56,293 nt of DNA from Pelagibacteraceae bacterium AG-333-C14 (GTDB taxonomy: Bacteria; Pseudomonadota; Alphaproteobacteria; Pelagibacterales; AG-422-B15). Numbering within the stretch: position 1 is the stretch's first letter; each line of letters starts with the position of its first letter. The stretch lies in assembly GCA_003282485.1 (NCBI GenBank), contig QBZD01000006.1, forward strand, positions 1 through 56,293. Reading direction: 5' to 3'. This document shows, piece by piece, positions 1 through 8,938 of this stretch. The position numbers and the translations under genes are program-made. The notes beneath the pieces are model-generated. The model worked only from the letters and a program-made list of their open reading frames with translations, ran no database searches and was not told the origin of the DNA.

Positions 1-212
1 GTTTGAATTGGCGCTTCTTGATTTTGGAGTTGGTTATATAACTTATAATAGGTACTGATGCCCTGTTGCCTCACAAAATAAACTCCGATCAATGCTGTTG
101 TAAAAATTAGTAAGATTGTATTAAATGAGCCAACAAAACTGCCGATTTCAATGAAAAGACTAATCTCAATGACAGGAATTAAGACAAATATAATGAGTAA
201 TAATATGAACAA
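1..212 (-). CDS. fxsA: FxsA family membrane protein (3' part cut by window edge)
   Basis: The minus strand reads without a stop from about position 239 to the window edge. It encodes a hydrophobic segment, then a Pro-Val-Ile-Glu-Ile motif and a Gly-rich helix ending in a Tyr-Phe-Val-Arg-Gln-Gln-Gly motif, which is how FxsA (cytoplasmic membrane, suppressor of F exclusion of phage T7) begins. The C-terminal part lies outside the window. There is no ATG or GTG in the frame: an in-frame stop lies just before position 239 and the first standard start is TTG at 212, which would cut into the first hydrophobic segment. An ATA or ATT start further up is possible. fxsA next to a Tim44-like gene is a familiar alphaproteobacterial arrangement, which supports the call. 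Confidence 0.75.
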   Translation of the reverse strand, partial: MFILLLIIFVLIPVIEISLFIEIGSFVGSFNTILLIFTTALIGVYFVRQQGISTYYKLYNQLQNQEAPIQ

Positions 213-261
213 AATAGCTATAAATGTTGAAACTTTAGTTTAAATACCTAAATAAGGATCT

Positions 262-267
262 TATAAT
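262..267 (+). promoter_or_regulatory. Candidate -10 box of the tim44-like gene
   Basis: A perfect TATAAT ends 10 bp before the ATG at 278. The -35 position (near 239-244, TTTAAA) is weak. No Shine-Dalgarno sequence fits between the box and the ATG, so a transcript from here would be nearly leaderless. The box lies in the divergent gap to fxsA. Confidence 0.35.
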
Positions 268-277
268 ATTAGTACAT

Positions 278-892
278 ATGAGTGAAGCATTTCAATACCT
301 AGATATTTTAATACTAGCCATTATAGCTGGCATAGTTTTATTACGTTTAAGAAGTGTCCTTGGAAGACGAACAGGTCATGAGAAAACTGATAAATCTTCC
401 TTCAATTACGAAACTCCTCAACAAGCTCAAACTGAGAAGGTTATAGAAATCAAGCCTAAAGATGATGTGCCAAGCAGAGAAGATGGCTGGTTTGACAAGG
501 ATGATTTTCTTAAAGGTGCATCAAATGCTTATGAGACTATTGTTACTAATTTTGAAAACGGCAACAAGGAAGCCTTAAAGCCTCTTTTATCAAGTGATGT
601 CATGGATAGCTTTTCTTCTGTCATCGATGATCGTAATAACAAAAATGAATCAGTAGAATTTAATTTCATTGGAATTGAAAAGTCCGAAATTGTTCATAAA
701 GACTTAAAGAAGAATCCTATGGAAGTTAGTGTGAGATTCATCTCTGAAATGATTACGTGTATAAAGAACAGTAAAGATGAAGTTATTTCAGGAAGTTTGA
801 ATCAAGTTCAAAAAATCACTGATGTTTGGACTTTTGAAAAAAATCAAAAATCAAAAGGTTCTAATTGGCTACTAGCAGCAACTACTGACTAA
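278..892 (+). CDS. Tim44-like domain protein (TimA type)
   Basis: A 204-residue protein with an N-terminal membrane segment at about residues 8-24, followed by the basic motif RLRSVLGRRTG that marks bacterial homologues of mitochondrial Tim44. Then comes a charged linker (about 35-70) and a C-terminal Tim44/MBA1-like domain (about 75-200). Bacterial members are inner-membrane-anchored; their role is poorly known, with a link to protein export inferred from the mitochondrial relative. It is divergent from fxsA. The stop TAA shares bases with the stop of the convergent thioesterase gene (overlap 889-892). No Shine-Dalgarno sequence is visible. The family call is confident, the function is not. 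Confidence 0.85.
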   Translation: MSEAFQYLDILILAIIAGIVLLRLRSVLGRRTGHEKTDKSSFNYETPQQAQTEKVIEIKPKDDVPSREDGWFDKDDFLKGASNAYETIVTNFENGNKEALKPLLSSDVMDSFSSVIDDRNNKNESVEFNFIGIEKSEIVHKDLKKNPMEVSVRFISEMITCIKNSKDEVISGSLNQVQKITDVWTFEKNQKSKGSNWLLAATTD

Positions 893-1317
893 TCTAATAA
901 ATATTTACTAAACTTATTTTTTAAATCTTCTGGAATAGATGTTGGCTTCATTTCATCTTGATTGGTGTTTACCCATATAATTTCGGCTTCATTAATCAAT
1001 TCATCAGATCCATCTCTATATATTTCTTGCGTAAACGTAATACTTGAATTTCCAATTTTCTTAATTGCAGTAAAAATATTAACTTCATCATTTAATCTTG
1101 CTGGATTTTTAAAATTTAATTGAGCCGCGACTGTATGAAATTCATTATTGGTTTCTTTAATATATTCTTCTTGATCAAATAAACTATCAAGCATCTCACT
1201 TAAGGAAATGTCATAATAAGTTAGGTAGTGAGAGTTATAAACAATATTCTGTCTATCAACTTCTGAATATCGTACTTTCAATTTACTGATATATGTTGTT
1301 TTTTCTTTTAAAGACAT
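889..1317 (-). CDS. Acyl-CoA thioesterase, YbgC/FadM-like hotdog fold
   Basis: A 142-residue single hotdog domain. Near residues 17-30 it has the 4-hydroxybenzoyl-CoA thioesterase signature: RYSEVDRQNIVYNSHYL, with the catalytic Asp followed by the Val-x4-Tyr pattern. Members hydrolyse short or medium acyl-CoA or acyl-ACP thioesters in the cytoplasm; the substrate cannot be told from sequence. Starts with ATG at 1317, 3 bp downstream of hslU, so it is probably the last gene of hslV-hslU-thioesterase. Its end overlaps the tim44-like gene by four bases. Confidence 0.8.
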   Translation of the reverse strand: MSLKEKTTYISKLKVRYSEVDRQNIVYNSHYLTYYDISLSEMLDSLFDQEEYIKETNNEFHTVAAQLNFKNPARLNDEVNIFTAIKKIGNSSITFTQEIYRDGSDELINEAEIIWVNTNQDEMKPTSIPEDLKNKFSKYLLD

Positions 1318-1320
1318 TGT

Positions 1321-2625
1321 TTAAAGAATGAATTTAGATAAATCAGTGTCTCTAGTTAGTTCGCTAACATTACTTTTCACATACTCTGCATCTATTGTGA
1401 TATTTTCTCCACCTTTGTCAGCTGCAGAAAAACTAATATCTTCTAAAACCCTTTCAAGAATTGTATGAAGTCTTCGTGCCCCAATATTTTCAATTGTTGA
1501 ATTTATATCAACAGCAAGAGTTGCAATGGCGTCAATTCCATCCTTACTGAAGTTGATTTTGACATTCTCAGTTCCCAATAAGGCTTCATATTGTTTAATC
1601 AAACTATACTTCGGTTCAGTGAGTATACGTTTAAAGTCCTCTTGCGTTAATGCTTTTAAGCTTACTCTTATCGGTAGCCTTCCTTGCAGTTCGGGCAGTA
1701 AATCGGATGGTTTTGATAGTTGAAAAGCGCCTGAAGCGATAAACAGTATATGATCTGTTTTTATAGTGCCATGCTTTGTATTCACGGTTGTGCCTTCAAT
1801 TAGTGGAAGAAGATCTCTCTGAACACCCTCTCGAGATACATCGCCACCTACTCTCTCACTGCGTGCGCAGACTTTATCTATTTCGTCAATGAAAACGATA
1901 CCATTATCTTCGACTGCTTTTTTTGCCTCATTTACGATTTGGTCTGTGTCAATAAGTTTATCAGACTCTTCATTTACAAGTGTTTCGTATGAGTCTTCTA
2001 CAGTCATTTTCTTCTTTTTTGTCTTTGGACCCATTGCTTTACCTAGCATATCATTGAGATTAATCATGCCAACACCAGCTCCTTGTCCTCCTTGCAAATC
2101 AATTGTAGGAAAAGATCCAGTATCTTGAACTGATACTTCGATTTCTTTTTCTTCAAGCTCTCCGTTCCTTAATTTTTTTCTAAAACTTTCGCGCGTAGTA
2201 GGTCCGGCGCCAGGACCAACTAATGAGTCCAGCACTCGTTCCTCAGCTGCTAGTTGTGCTTTAGCTTTAACTTCTTTTCTTTTAATCTCACGCACCATAG
2301 TAATGGCAATTTCAATTAAATCACGAACAATAGACTCAACATCTCTTCCAACGTAACCAACTTCGGTGAACTTTGTTGCTTCAACTTTCATAAAAGGGGC
2401 TTGAGCTAGTTTTGAAAGCCTCCTTGAGATTTCTGTTTTACCAATGCCAGTCGGCCCAATCATTAAAATATTTTTTGGAAGAACTTCTTCTCTCATATCT
2501 TCGGGAAGTTGTTGTCGTCTCCATCTGTTCCTTAGTGCAATAGCAACTGACTTCTTGGCATCATCTTGCCCAATAATATATCTATCCAGTTCGGAGACTA
2601 TTTCTCGAGGTGAAAATGCTTGCAT
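1321..2625 (-). CDS. hslU: ATP-dependent protease ATPase subunit HslU (ClpY)
   Basis: A 434-residue AAA+ unfoldase, the hexameric cap of the HslUV protease that feeds unfolded substrates to HslV. Visible: N-terminal helix with the [11 protein letters not shown] motif (15-25), Walker A GPTGIGKT (57-64, Lys63), pore loop GYVGRD near residue 90, an I domain inserted between Walker A and B (about 110-230), Walker [10 protein letters not shown], sensor 1 and an Arg-rich sensor 2 (ENIGARRLH). The length matches the family. It sits 2 bp downstream of hslV, so the subunits are co-transcribed. Confidence 0.98.
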   Translation of the reverse strand: MQAFSPREIVSELDRYIIGQDDAKKSVAIALRNRWRRQQLPEDMREEVLPKNILMIGPTGIGKTEISRRLSKLAQAPFMKVEATKFTEVGYVGRDVESIVRDLIEIAITMVREIKRKEVKAKAQLAAEERVLDSLVGPGAGPTTRESFRKKLRNGELEEKEIEVSVQDTGSFPTIDLQGGQGAGVGMINLNDMLGKAMGPKTKKKKMTVEDSYETLVNEESDKLIDTDQIVNEAKKAVEDNGIVFIDEIDKVCARSERVGGDVSREGVQRDLLPLIEGTTVNTKHGTIKTDHILFIASGAFQLSKPSDLLPELQGRLPIRVSLKALTQEDFKRILTEPKYSLIKQYEALLGTENVKINFSKDGIDAIATLAVDINSTIENIGARRLHTILERVLEDISFSAADKGGENITIDAEYVKSNVSELTRDTDLSKFIL

Positions 2626-2627
2626 GA

Positions 2628-3179
2628 TTAATATTCTATTTTTTCTATGGTAATATTATTATTAGTAAAAACACAAATTTCTCCTGCAATCTTAAGTGAC
2701 TTCAAAGCAATTTCCTCAGCGGTTAAATCACTATCGATAAGCGCTTTTGCTGCAGACAATGCATAGTTGCCGCCACTTCCAATGCCAATAATAGATCCCT
2801 CAGGGTCTAATACGTCACCCATTCCAGTAATAAGTAATGAGGTAGATGAGTCAGCAACAGTCAGTAGTGCTTCCAACCTTCTAAGATATTTGTCAGTTCT
2901 CCAATCTTTAGCAAGCTCAACACACGCTCTTGTTAATTGTTTTGGGTGCTTCTCTAGTTTTGCTTCTAGTCTTTCAAATAAGGTAAATGCGTCGGCGGTT
3001 GCTCCTGCGAAGCCAGCAATGACACTTCCGTCTCCAATTTTCCTTACTTTTTGGGCTGTACCTTTAATTACAGTATTGCCTAAACTTACCTGCCCATCTC
3101 CAGCAACGACAACTTGATTGCCCTTTCGAACACTTATGATTGTAGTCCCATGCCATGATGTACTTTGTTGATTTTCCAT
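2628..3179 (-). CDS. hslV: ATP-dependent protease peptidase subunit HslV (ClpQ)
   Basis: A 183-residue proteasome-like threonine protease that forms the double hexamer of HslUV. The N-terminus carries an 11-residue extension ending in WHG, followed by Thr12-Thr13. Removal after Gly11 exposes Thr12 as the catalytic nucleophile, as in other alphaproteobacterial HslV. Also visible: [18 protein letters not shown] and IGSGGNYA. First gene of the hslV-hslU unit, divergent from the his operon. No Shine-Dalgarno sequence precedes the ATG. Confidence 0.97.
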   Translation of the reverse strand: MENQQSTSWHGTTIISVRKGNQVVVAGDGQVSLGNTVIKGTAQKVRKIGDGSVIAGFAGATADAFTLFERLEAKLEKHPKQLTRACVELAKDWRTDKYLRRLEALLTVADSSTSLLITGMGDVLDPEGSIIGIGSGGNYALSAAKALIDSDLTAEEIALKSLKIAGEICVFTNNNITIEKIEY

Positions 3180-3187
3180 TATTCATC

Positions 3188-3217
3188 ATATGTGGCTATT
3201 TATTCGATAACTTCAAG
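3188..3217 (-). promoter_or_regulatory. Possible heat-shock (RpoH-type) promoter for hslV
   Basis: On the minus strand CTTGAA (3217-3212) is followed by CACATAT (3194-3188). CTTG fits the alphaproteobacterial RpoH -35 element, but the -10 side only partly fits CYTATNT and the spacing is not exact. HslUV is a heat-shock protease in most proteobacteria, so the placement makes sense. The -10 ends only about 8 bp before the ATG. Confidence 0.25.
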
Positions 3218-3293
3218 GCTATTTATTGCTCAAAAATTATATTTTTTATAGATAAATCAGTAATTTATTGATAAAAACCGAGTGGATTTTGAT

Positions 3294-3893
3294 ATGAGAA
3301 CTGCAAATTATAAAAGAGAGACAAAAGAAACTTCCATCAATGTTGAAATCAATATTGATGGCACAGGTTTGTATAATGTGAAAACTGGAATAGGTTTCCT
3401 TGACCACATGTTGGAACAATTTTCAAAGCATTCGTTAATCGATATGAACATTAAGGCTTCAGGTGATACACATATTGATTACCACCACACAACAGAAGAC
3501 ACTGGTATTGCAATAGGGGAATGCTTGTCAAAAGCGTTAGGTAATAGACAAGGCATTAATCGTTACGCTCACTCTTACATACCAATGGATGAAACACTTT
3601 CAAGAGTTGCTCTTGATCTTTCAAATCGTCCTTACTTAATATGGAATGTAAAATTTAGTGCTCCTAAAATTACTTCTTCACAAGGTGATTTTGATACAGA
3701 GCTTTTTAAAGAATGGTTTCAGGCATTTGCGCAGGCAAGTGGAACGACCCTACATGTTGAGAATATTTATGGAGAAAATAATCACCACATCATTGAGTCA
3801 TGCTTTAAAGCCCTCGCACGAAGCTTAAGATTAGCAGTTCAAGTAAATGAACGTGAGGGCAACATAGTACCTTCTACAAAAGGTCAACTATAA
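3294..3893 (+). CDS. hisB: Imidazoleglycerol-phosphate dehydratase HisB
   Basis: A 199-residue enzyme for the sixth step of histidine synthesis (imidazole glycerol phosphate to imidazole acetol phosphate). Both metal-binding His motifs are present, DYHHTTED near residue 62 and NNHHIIES near 160, plus GFLDHML. It is monofunctional, without the phosphatase domain of the E. coli fusion. An upstream GTG at 3282 is in frame, but the ATG at 3294 begins the usual MRTA start and has a weak GAGTGGA ahead of it, so I chose ATG. First gene of the his-containing run. Confidence 0.96.
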   Translation: MRTANYKRETKETSINVEINIDGTGLYNVKTGIGFLDHMLEQFSKHSLIDMNIKASGDTHIDYHHTTEDTGIAIGECLSKALGNRQGINRYAHSYIPMDETLSRVALDLSNRPYLIWNVKFSAPKITSSQGDFDTELFKEWFQAFAQASGTTLHVENIYGENNHHIIESCFKALARSLRLAVQVNEREGNIVPSTKGQL

Positions 3894-3895
3894 TT

Positions 3896-4357
3896 ATGCT
3901 TAAAGAAGGTCAAAAACTTCCATCCTTTAAGCTTAATAACCAAAAGGGTGATGCAGTTAAATTACCAGCTAAAGATATGACCCTTATTTATTTTTATCCA
4001 AAAGCCGATACTCCAGGCTGCACAAAGGAATCTTGTGAATTTCAAAGTAATTTAAAAAAATTCAACAAGTTTGAGACCACGGTTTTTGGAATTTCAAAAG
4101 ACTCTGTTCAACGTCAAAGTAAATTCGCTGAAAAATATAAATTAAAATTTAATCTTCTATCTGATGAGAGTGAAAAAATTTGCGAAAAATTTGGAGTTTG
4201 GGTTAATAAAAGTATGTATGGACGAACCTATAAGGGAATTGAAAGATCAACTTTTCTTGTGGGCAAAAATGGCAAGATCCTAAAAATATGGCGAAAAGTA
4301 AAAGTTAATAATCATGTCGAGGAAGTTTTAGATACCATTAAAGAATTCAGTAAATGA
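3896..4357 (+). CDS. bcp: Thioredoxin-dependent peroxiredoxin, BCP/PrxQ type
   Basis: A 153-residue atypical 2-Cys peroxiredoxin that reduces hydrogen peroxide and organic peroxides using thioredoxin. The motif DTPGCTKESC places the peroxidatic Cys at 42 and the resolving Cys at 47, the PrxQ spacing. The C-terminal VGKNGKI strand is typical. It sits between hisB and hisH, starts 2 bp after hisB, and its stop overlaps the hisH start as ATGA, so it is translated within the his operon although it has no part in histidine synthesis. Confidence 0.93.
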   Translation: MLKEGQKLPSFKLNNQKGDAVKLPAKDMTLIYFYPKADTPGCTKESCEFQSNLKKFNKFETTVFGISKDSVQRQSKFAEKYKLKFNLLSDESEKICEKFGVWVNKSMYGRTYKGIERSTFLVGKNGKILKIWRKVKVNNHVEEVLDTIKEFSK

Positions 4358-4989
4358 ATCTAGCTATAATAAATTTCGGTTCAGGAAATTTACATTCTGT
4401 TCATAAAGCTTTTGAAAGCGTAAGCTTAGATTTAAGCAATCCTTACAATATTATTGTGACCAATGATCCTAAAGAGATTCAGTCAGCCGATAAGATTGTG
4501 TTGCCTGGAGTAGGTGCTTTTGGTGATTGTAAAAATGCAATTTTAAACATAGAAGGTTTGCATGCATCACTTGAAGCTTCGGTTATAAAAAACAAAGTCC
4601 CTTTTATGGGGATATGTGTGGGTATGCAGTTGCTGGCTGATTTATCATATGAGTTTGGTACACACTCAGGCTTTGGTTGGATACCAGGTGAAGTAAGAAG
4701 AATTACATCTCCTAAAGAATATAAGATCCCTCACATGGGATGGAATGAGATTACGTTTTCAGACCACAAGTTATTTGATAATTGTGAGCAAGGGTCAGAT
4801 TTTTATTTTGTTCACAGTTTTTATTTTCAGAATCAAAAAAATGAACATTCTATAGCTACGACTAAATACCCTGATCAAATTACGGCGGCAGTTTGCAAGG
4901 AAAATATATGTGGTACACAATTCCATCCTGAAAAAAGCCATAGAAATGGAAAAAAAATAATTCATAACTTTTTAGAGTGGAAGCCATAA
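4354..4989 (+). CDS. hisH: Imidazole glycerol phosphate synthase glutaminase subunit HisH
   Basis: A 211-residue class I glutamine amidotransferase that supplies ammonia to HisF. Visible: oxyanion region LPGVGAFGDC, nucleophile Cys in GICVGMQLL (about residue 88), and the His-Pro-Glu triad piece in TQFHPEKSH near 188. The start ATG overlaps the bcp stop (ATGA), and its TAA shares one base with the hisA ATG. Confidence 0.97.
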   Translation: MNLAIINFGSGNLHSVHKAFESVSLDLSNPYNIIVTNDPKEIQSADKIVLPGVGAFGDCKNAILNIEGLHASLEASVIKNKVPFMGICVGMQLLADLSYEFGTHSGFGWIPGEVRRITSPKEYKIPHMGWNEITFSDHKLFDNCEQGSDFYFVHSFYFQNQKNEHSIATTKYPDQITAAVCKENICGTQFHPEKSHRNGKKIIHNFLEWKP

Positions 4990-5714
4990 TGATCTTATTT
5001 CCCGCTATTGATTTGAAAGATGGTAAATGTGTACGCCTCATCCAGGGCGATTTTAATAAATCTACTACTTATAATAATTCACCCTTAGATCAGGCTAAGT
5101 TATTTGAAGATCTAGGGATAAGTTGGCTTCACTGCGTAGATTTAGATGGAGCTTTGGCGGGTCAATCAGAAAATGTAAAGTCAATTGAAGAGATTGCGTC
5201 AAAAACAAATTTGAAATTGCAATTTGGTGGTGGTATTCGAAATATAAAATCAGTTGAAACCTTAATCAATATTGGCATACAAAATGTAATACTTGGAACA
5301 GCAGCATTTGAAGATTATGAATTATTTCAAACTGCTATTCAGAAATATCCAAACAAAATGTCTATCGCACTAGACATTAAAAATGAGCAAGTCGCTCTTC
5401 GTGGTTGGAGAGAAGTTAAGTCAATTAATCTCGAGAAATTTTTACTATCGATTGAAGGTTCAAAAATAAATTCAATTATATGTACAGACGTGATGAGAGA
5501 TGGAATGAAAAAAGGAATTAACTTTGATATGCTGGAGAATGTCATGAAAATGACTAGCTTTTTGTGCGTTGCTTCAGGCGGCGTGTCGTCAATTGATGAT
5601 ATAAAAAATATCAAAGGTAAAAACTATTCTCAAATGAAAGGTGTCATTGTTGGTAAAGCAATTTATGACAAAAACATTGATATTAAAGACGCATTAAAAA
5701 TATTAAGTAAATAA
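4989..5714 (+). CDS. hisA: ProFAR isomerase HisA
   Basis: A 241-residue (beta/alpha)8 barrel converting ProFAR to PRFAR. It begins [12 protein letters not shown] with the catalytic Asp at residue 8. Half-barrel phosphate loops LQFGGGIRN and VASGGVSS and the second acid in ICTDVMRDG are visible. An in-frame ATG at 4977 lies inside hisH. I chose 4989 because it fits the family N-terminus and gives a TAATG junction with hisH. Its stop overlaps the hisF start in the same way. Confidence 0.96.
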   Translation: MILFPAIDLKDGKCVRLIQGDFNKSTTYNNSPLDQAKLFEDLGISWLHCVDLDGALAGQSENVKSIEEIASKTNLKLQFGGGIRNIKSVETLINIGIQNVILGTAAFEDYELFQTAIQKYPNKMSIALDIKNEQVALRGWREVKSINLEKFLLSIEGSKINSIICTDVMRDGMKKGINFDMLENVMKMTSFLCVASGGVSSIDDIKNIKGKNYSQMKGVIVGKAIYDKNIDIKDALKILSK

Positions 5715-6472
5715 TGTTAAAAAAAAGAATTATACCCTGTTTAGATGTTGATAATGGCAGAGTTGTTAAAGGGGTTAATTTTATCGATCTAGTTGATGCA
5801 GGGGATCCAGTCGAACAAGCTATAATCTATAATGCTGAAGGAGCTGATGAGCTTTGTTTTTTAGATATTACTGCGTCAAGTGATAACAGAGACACATTGC
5901 TAGAGGTGGTGAAAAAAACAGCTGAGAATTGTTTCATACCACTTACTGTAGGTGGAGGTGTCAGGAATTTAGATGACATTTCACGTTTACTTCATTTTGG
6001 AGCAGATAAAGTTTCAATAAATACAGCAGCAGTTGATAATATTGATTTAGTAGCTGAGGCTGCAAACAAGTATGGTTCATCAACAATCGTGATAGCTGTA
6101 GACGCAAAAGAAACCGTTGAAAATCAATGGAAAGTATTCACTCATGGCGGGAGAAAAGAAACCAACATTGATGTTGTTACTTACTGCAATGAAGTTGCAA
6201 AACTAGGTGCAGGAGAAATATTGCTTACATCAATGGATAGAGATGGAACAAAAAGTGGGTTTGATAATAAACTATTAAAAGCTGTTACTTCAAAAGTTAA
6301 TGTACCAGTTATTGCGTCAGGTGGGGTTGGCAACTTGAGTCATCTTCTCGATGGCATTCTTGAAGGGGAAGCAAGTGCATTACTTGCTGCTTCTATTTTT
6401 CACTTTGGTGAATACAGCATAGGTGAAGTTAAAAGATATCTTGCTGATAATAATATTCCGGTTAGGATCTAA
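5714..6472 (+). CDS. hisF: Imidazole glycerol phosphate synthase cyclase subunit HisF
   Basis: A 252-residue (beta/alpha)8 barrel that, with HisH, makes imidazole glycerol phosphate and AICAR from PRFAR and ammonia. It begins [20 protein letters not shown] with catalytic Asp11; LTVGGGVRN, the second catalytic Asp in [11 protein letters not shown] (near 130) and IASGGVGN follow. It is linked to hisA by a one-base TAATG overlap and followed 2 bp later by the DUF1330 gene. Confidence 0.98.
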   Translation: MLKKRIIPCLDVDNGRVVKGVNFIDLVDAGDPVEQAIIYNAEGADELCFLDITASSDNRDTLLEVVKKTAENCFIPLTVGGGVRNLDDISRLLHFGADKVSINTAAVDNIDLVAEAANKYGSSTIVIAVDAKETVENQWKVFTHGGRKETNIDVVTYCNEVAKLGAGEILLTSMDRDGTKSGFDNKLLKAVTSKVNVPVIASGGVGNLSHLLDGILEGEASALLAASIFHFGEYSIGEVKRYLADNNIPVRI

Positions 6473-6474
6473 TC

Positions 6475-6762
6475 ATGAAAGGTTATTGGATTGTAAAGGT
6501 AAATGTACTTCATCCCGATAAACAAAAGATGTATGCTGAACTTGCTTCTAAGGCTGTGCAAAAATACGATGGTAAGTTCTTAGTGCGTGGAGGAAGTCAA
6601 GTTATTGCCGAGGGAAAAGAGTATGAACGAAATGTCGTAGTAGAATACTCCTCATTTGATAATGCAAAAAAAGCTTATAACAGTAAAGAATATCAAGAGG
6701 CAAAAAAATTGCTTGGTGAAGATAAGGATAGACTTTTTGCTATTGTTGAAGGTTATGAATAA
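6475..6762 (+). CDS. DUF1330 family protein
   Basis: A 95-residue protein with the DUF1330 pattern: KGYWIVKVNV at the start, YDGKFLVRGG in the middle, then FDNAKKAYNSKEYQEAKKL. The family adopts a dimeric ferredoxin-like alpha/beta-barrel fold; no reaction is established. It lies between hisF (2 bp) and hisE (one-base TAATG overlap), so it is co-expressed with the his genes, but I see nothing that ties it to histidine synthesis. Confidence 0.85.
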   Translation: MKGYWIVKVNVLHPDKQKMYAELASKAVQKYDGKFLVRGGSQVIAEGKEYERNVVVEYSSFDNAKKAYNSKEYQEAKKLLGEDKDRLFAIVEGYE

Positions 6763-7070
6763 TGGTTAATAAAGTTGATGTTCTTGTTCGATTATTTGAG
6801 ACTATTGAAAAACGCTCAAAAGAAGATCCCTCTAAATCATACACAGCCAAGCTCTTATCTGAAGGTAAAGCTAAATGCATTGAAAAATTAAAAGAAGAGT
6901 CTCTTGAAACAGTTGAAGCTGCAGAGCAAGGTAACGCAGAACAAATAATATATGAATCTGCTGATCTCATATATCATTTGCTTGTACTCTGGAAAAAATT
7001 TGATATTTCAGCTGACCAAATATACACAGAGCTAGAAAGCAGGGAGGGTAAAACAGGGTTACGTAAATAA
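6762..7070 (+). CDS. hisE: Phosphoribosyl-ATP diphosphatase HisE
   Basis: A 102-residue all-alpha NTP pyrophosphohydrolase that converts PR-ATP to PR-AMP, the second step of histidine synthesis. The metal-binding pattern KLKEESLETVEAA and ESADLIYHLLVLW are typical of HisE. It is separate from HisI, which is not in this window. TAATG overlaps join it to the DUF1330 gene upstream and the HIT gene downstream. Confidence 0.95.
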   Translation: MVNKVDVLVRLFETIEKRSKEDPSKSYTAKLLSEGKAKCIEKLKEESLETVEAAEQGNAEQIIYESADLIYHLLVLWKKFDISADQIYTELESREGKTGLRK

Positions 7071-7453
7071 TGAGTTACGACAAAGATAATATATTTGCAA
7101 AAATAATAAGAGGTGAGATTCCCTGTGATAAAATTTATGAAGATGACTTTGTACTTTCTTTTAGAGATATAAGGCCCCAAGCACCTTCCCACGCATTAAT
7201 TATTCCTAAAGGAAACTATCTAGACATTAATGACTTTAGTTTAAACGCCAGTGATAATGAAATTATTGGGTTTAATAGGGCTATTGCGAAGGTTGCGGAT
7301 ATGTTGGGTATTAGTGAAAATTCAGGAGGAAATGGTTATAGAGTTATAGCGAATGCTGGAAATGACGCACATCAAGAAGTACCACATCTTCACTTTCATT
7401 TATTAGCTGGAAGACCTTTAGGTCCAATGGTTTTTCCAGAAAAACCAAATTAA
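7070..7453 (+). CDS. HIT family hydrolase (HinT-like)
   Basis: A 127-residue histidine-triad protein with the catalytic HLHFHLL motif near residues 106-112, preceded by GGNGYRVIANAGNDAHQEVPH. HinT-type enzymes hydrolyse purine nucleoside phosphoramidates and aminoacyl-adenylates. The N-terminus (DNIFAKIIRGEIPCDKIYED) fits the HinT branch. Directly coupled to hisE, a common alphaproteobacterial pairing. Confidence 0.92.
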   Translation: MSYDKDNIFAKIIRGEIPCDKIYEDDFVLSFRDIRPQAPSHALIIPKGNYLDINDFSLNASDNEIIGFNRAIAKVADMLGISENSGGNGYRVIANAGNDAHQEVPHLHFHLLAGRPLGPMVFPEKPN

Positions 7454-7465
7454 GAGAAATATATA

Positions 7466-7921
7466 ATGACAAGTAAGATTTCAGACGAAGAACTGGTAAA
7501 TTTATTTAATAAAAATAAACTATTTAACCTATTCAACATGACAGTTCTTGAAGTGAATACTGATGCTGGAAGTATTAAAATGGAATTTGAAGTAGAGCAA
7601 AAATATTGTAATCCTGCAGGTGATGTTCAAGGAGGTATCGTAAGTGGGATGGTTGATGATGCTACTGCTCTTGCCTTTATATTTCAAAACCATTTTAAGA
7701 AAAGACCGCCAACTATAGAACTAAAAACTAATTTTCTATATCCTACAAAACCAGGAAAAGTAATTGGATATGGCCAAGTAGTTAAATCAGGAAAAAATAT
7801 TGCTTTCCTAGAAGGAAGACTTGAACAAAATAACAGAACTGTTGTTACAGCCACATCTACTTGTGTAATTGTAGATATGCCTCAAGTAAATTTAAAAAAA
7901 ATGATGGGAGAAAAAAAATGA
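7466..7921 (+). CDS. PaaI-like hotdog thioesterase
   Basis: A 151-residue hotdog-fold protein. The motif CNPAGDVQGGIVSGMVDDATALA carries the Asn and Gly-Gly positions and the Asp of PaaI-type thioesterases. Probable cytoplasmic acyl-CoA thioesterase, substrate unknown. Starts 12 bp after the HIT gene behind an AAGAGAA ribosome site; its TGA overlaps the ATG of the reductase gene (ATGA), so the two are translationally coupled. Confidence 0.8.
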   Translation: MTSKISDEELVNLFNKNKLFNLFNMTVLEVNTDAGSIKMEFEVEQKYCNPAGDVQGGIVSGMVDDATALAFIFQNHFKKRPPTIELKTNFLYPTKPGKVIGYGQVVKSGKNIAFLEGRLEQNNRTVVTATSTCVIVDMPQVNLKKMMGEKK

Positions 7922-8934
7922 TTAATAAACAATGGATACTAAAAAATTTCCCTGTAGGAGATATTAAAGAAGGTGATTTAGTTATGGAAGAAACTTCTGT
8001 TCCGGAATTAAATGAAAATGATGTTTTGATAAGGAATATTTATTTATCACTTGATCCTGCTAACAGAGGATGGATGAGTGGGCGTGCCTCTTATGTTGAT
8101 GCAATGCAAACTGGAGACGTTATGAGAGGCGGAACAATAGGCATAGTTGAGAAATCAAAAAACCAGAAATTTAAAGAAGGTGAGATTGTTAATTGTATGG
8201 GTGGATGGCAAGAATATTTTATCACCAATGGTAAAGGTGTTAGACAAATACCACAAGGTACCGGTTTTACATTAGATAGTTACATGAGTATTTTGGGAAT
8301 GACAGGGATGACTGCTTATTTTGGTTTACTAGATATTACAAAACCTCAACCAGGTGAAACATTAGTTGTTTCAGCTGCAGCGGGTGCCGTAGGTTCTATA
8401 GTTTGCCAAATTGGAAAAATAAAAGGATGCAAAGTTATCGGTATCGCTGGTTCTGATGAGAAGTGTCAGTGGTTAGTAAATGATCTTGGCATAGATGGAG
8501 CAATAAATTACAAAACAGAAAATATTAGAAAAAGACTTAAAGATCTTTGTTCTGATGGAGTTGATATATATTTTGAAAATGTTGGAGGAACCATTACGGA
8601 TGCTGTCCTTACAAGAATGAATATAAATGGAAGAATAAGTTTATGCGGCTTAATATCTGGCTATAACGCTGAATCATTAGTGCCTGGACCAGCATGGGGG
8701 AACCTATTGATCAAAAGAATAATGCTTAAAGGTTTCATTGTTTTTGACTATTTTAAAAGATACATTGAGGCTTACCAAGACCTTACAACTTGGATCAAAG
8801 AGGGAAAAATTAAATATAAAAACCACATAGTTCCTGGTTTAGAGAATGCAGAAAACTCTATTAAAAAGTTATTTTCAGGAGAAAATGAAGGTAAATTAAT
8901 AATAAAAGTTTCAGAAGACACGACTCAAAACTAA
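7918..8934 (+). CDS. NADP-dependent oxidoreductase, CurA / leukotriene B4 dehydrogenase-like MDR
   Basis: A 338-residue zinc-independent medium-chain reductase. The N-terminal GroES-like half contains LSLDPANRGWMSGR, typical of the CurA/PTGR group that reduces alkenal and alkenone double bonds. The Rossmann half contains the dinucleotide loop AAAGAVGSIVCQIGK (near residue 160) and FENVGG. The frame is open from 7861, but I chose ATG 7918: the protein then begins at the family position (NKQWILKNFPVG) and makes an ATGA overlap with the thioesterase gene. Confidence 0.85.
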   Translation: MINKQWILKNFPVGDIKEGDLVMEETSVPELNENDVLIRNIYLSLDPANRGWMSGRASYVDAMQTGDVMRGGTIGIVEKSKNQKFKEGEIVNCMGGWQEYFITNGKGVRQIPQGTGFTLDSYMSILGMTGMTAYFGLLDITKPQPGETLVVSAAAGAVGSIVCQIGKIKGCKVIGIAGSDEKCQWLVNDLGIDGAINYKTENIRKRLKDLCSDGVDIYFENVGGTITDAVLTRMNINGRISLCGLISGYNAESLVPGPAWGNLLIKRIMLKGFIVFDYFKRYIEAYQDLTTWIKEGKIKYKNHIVPGLENAENSIKKLFSGENEGKLIIKVSEDTTQN

Positions 8935-8938
8935 ACCA

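Noticed and set aside
2767-3117. 116-codon open frame on the plus strand inside hslV
   Set aside because: Antisense shadow of hslV; the product is a Ser/Pro/Leu-rich string with no motif or ribosome site, and hslV itself is unmistakable.
3896-4357. bcp as a recently transferred gene in the his operon
   Set aside because: Base composition and codon choice look like the neighbours and the junctions are tight ATGA/2-bp spacings, so recent transfer has no support in the sequence.
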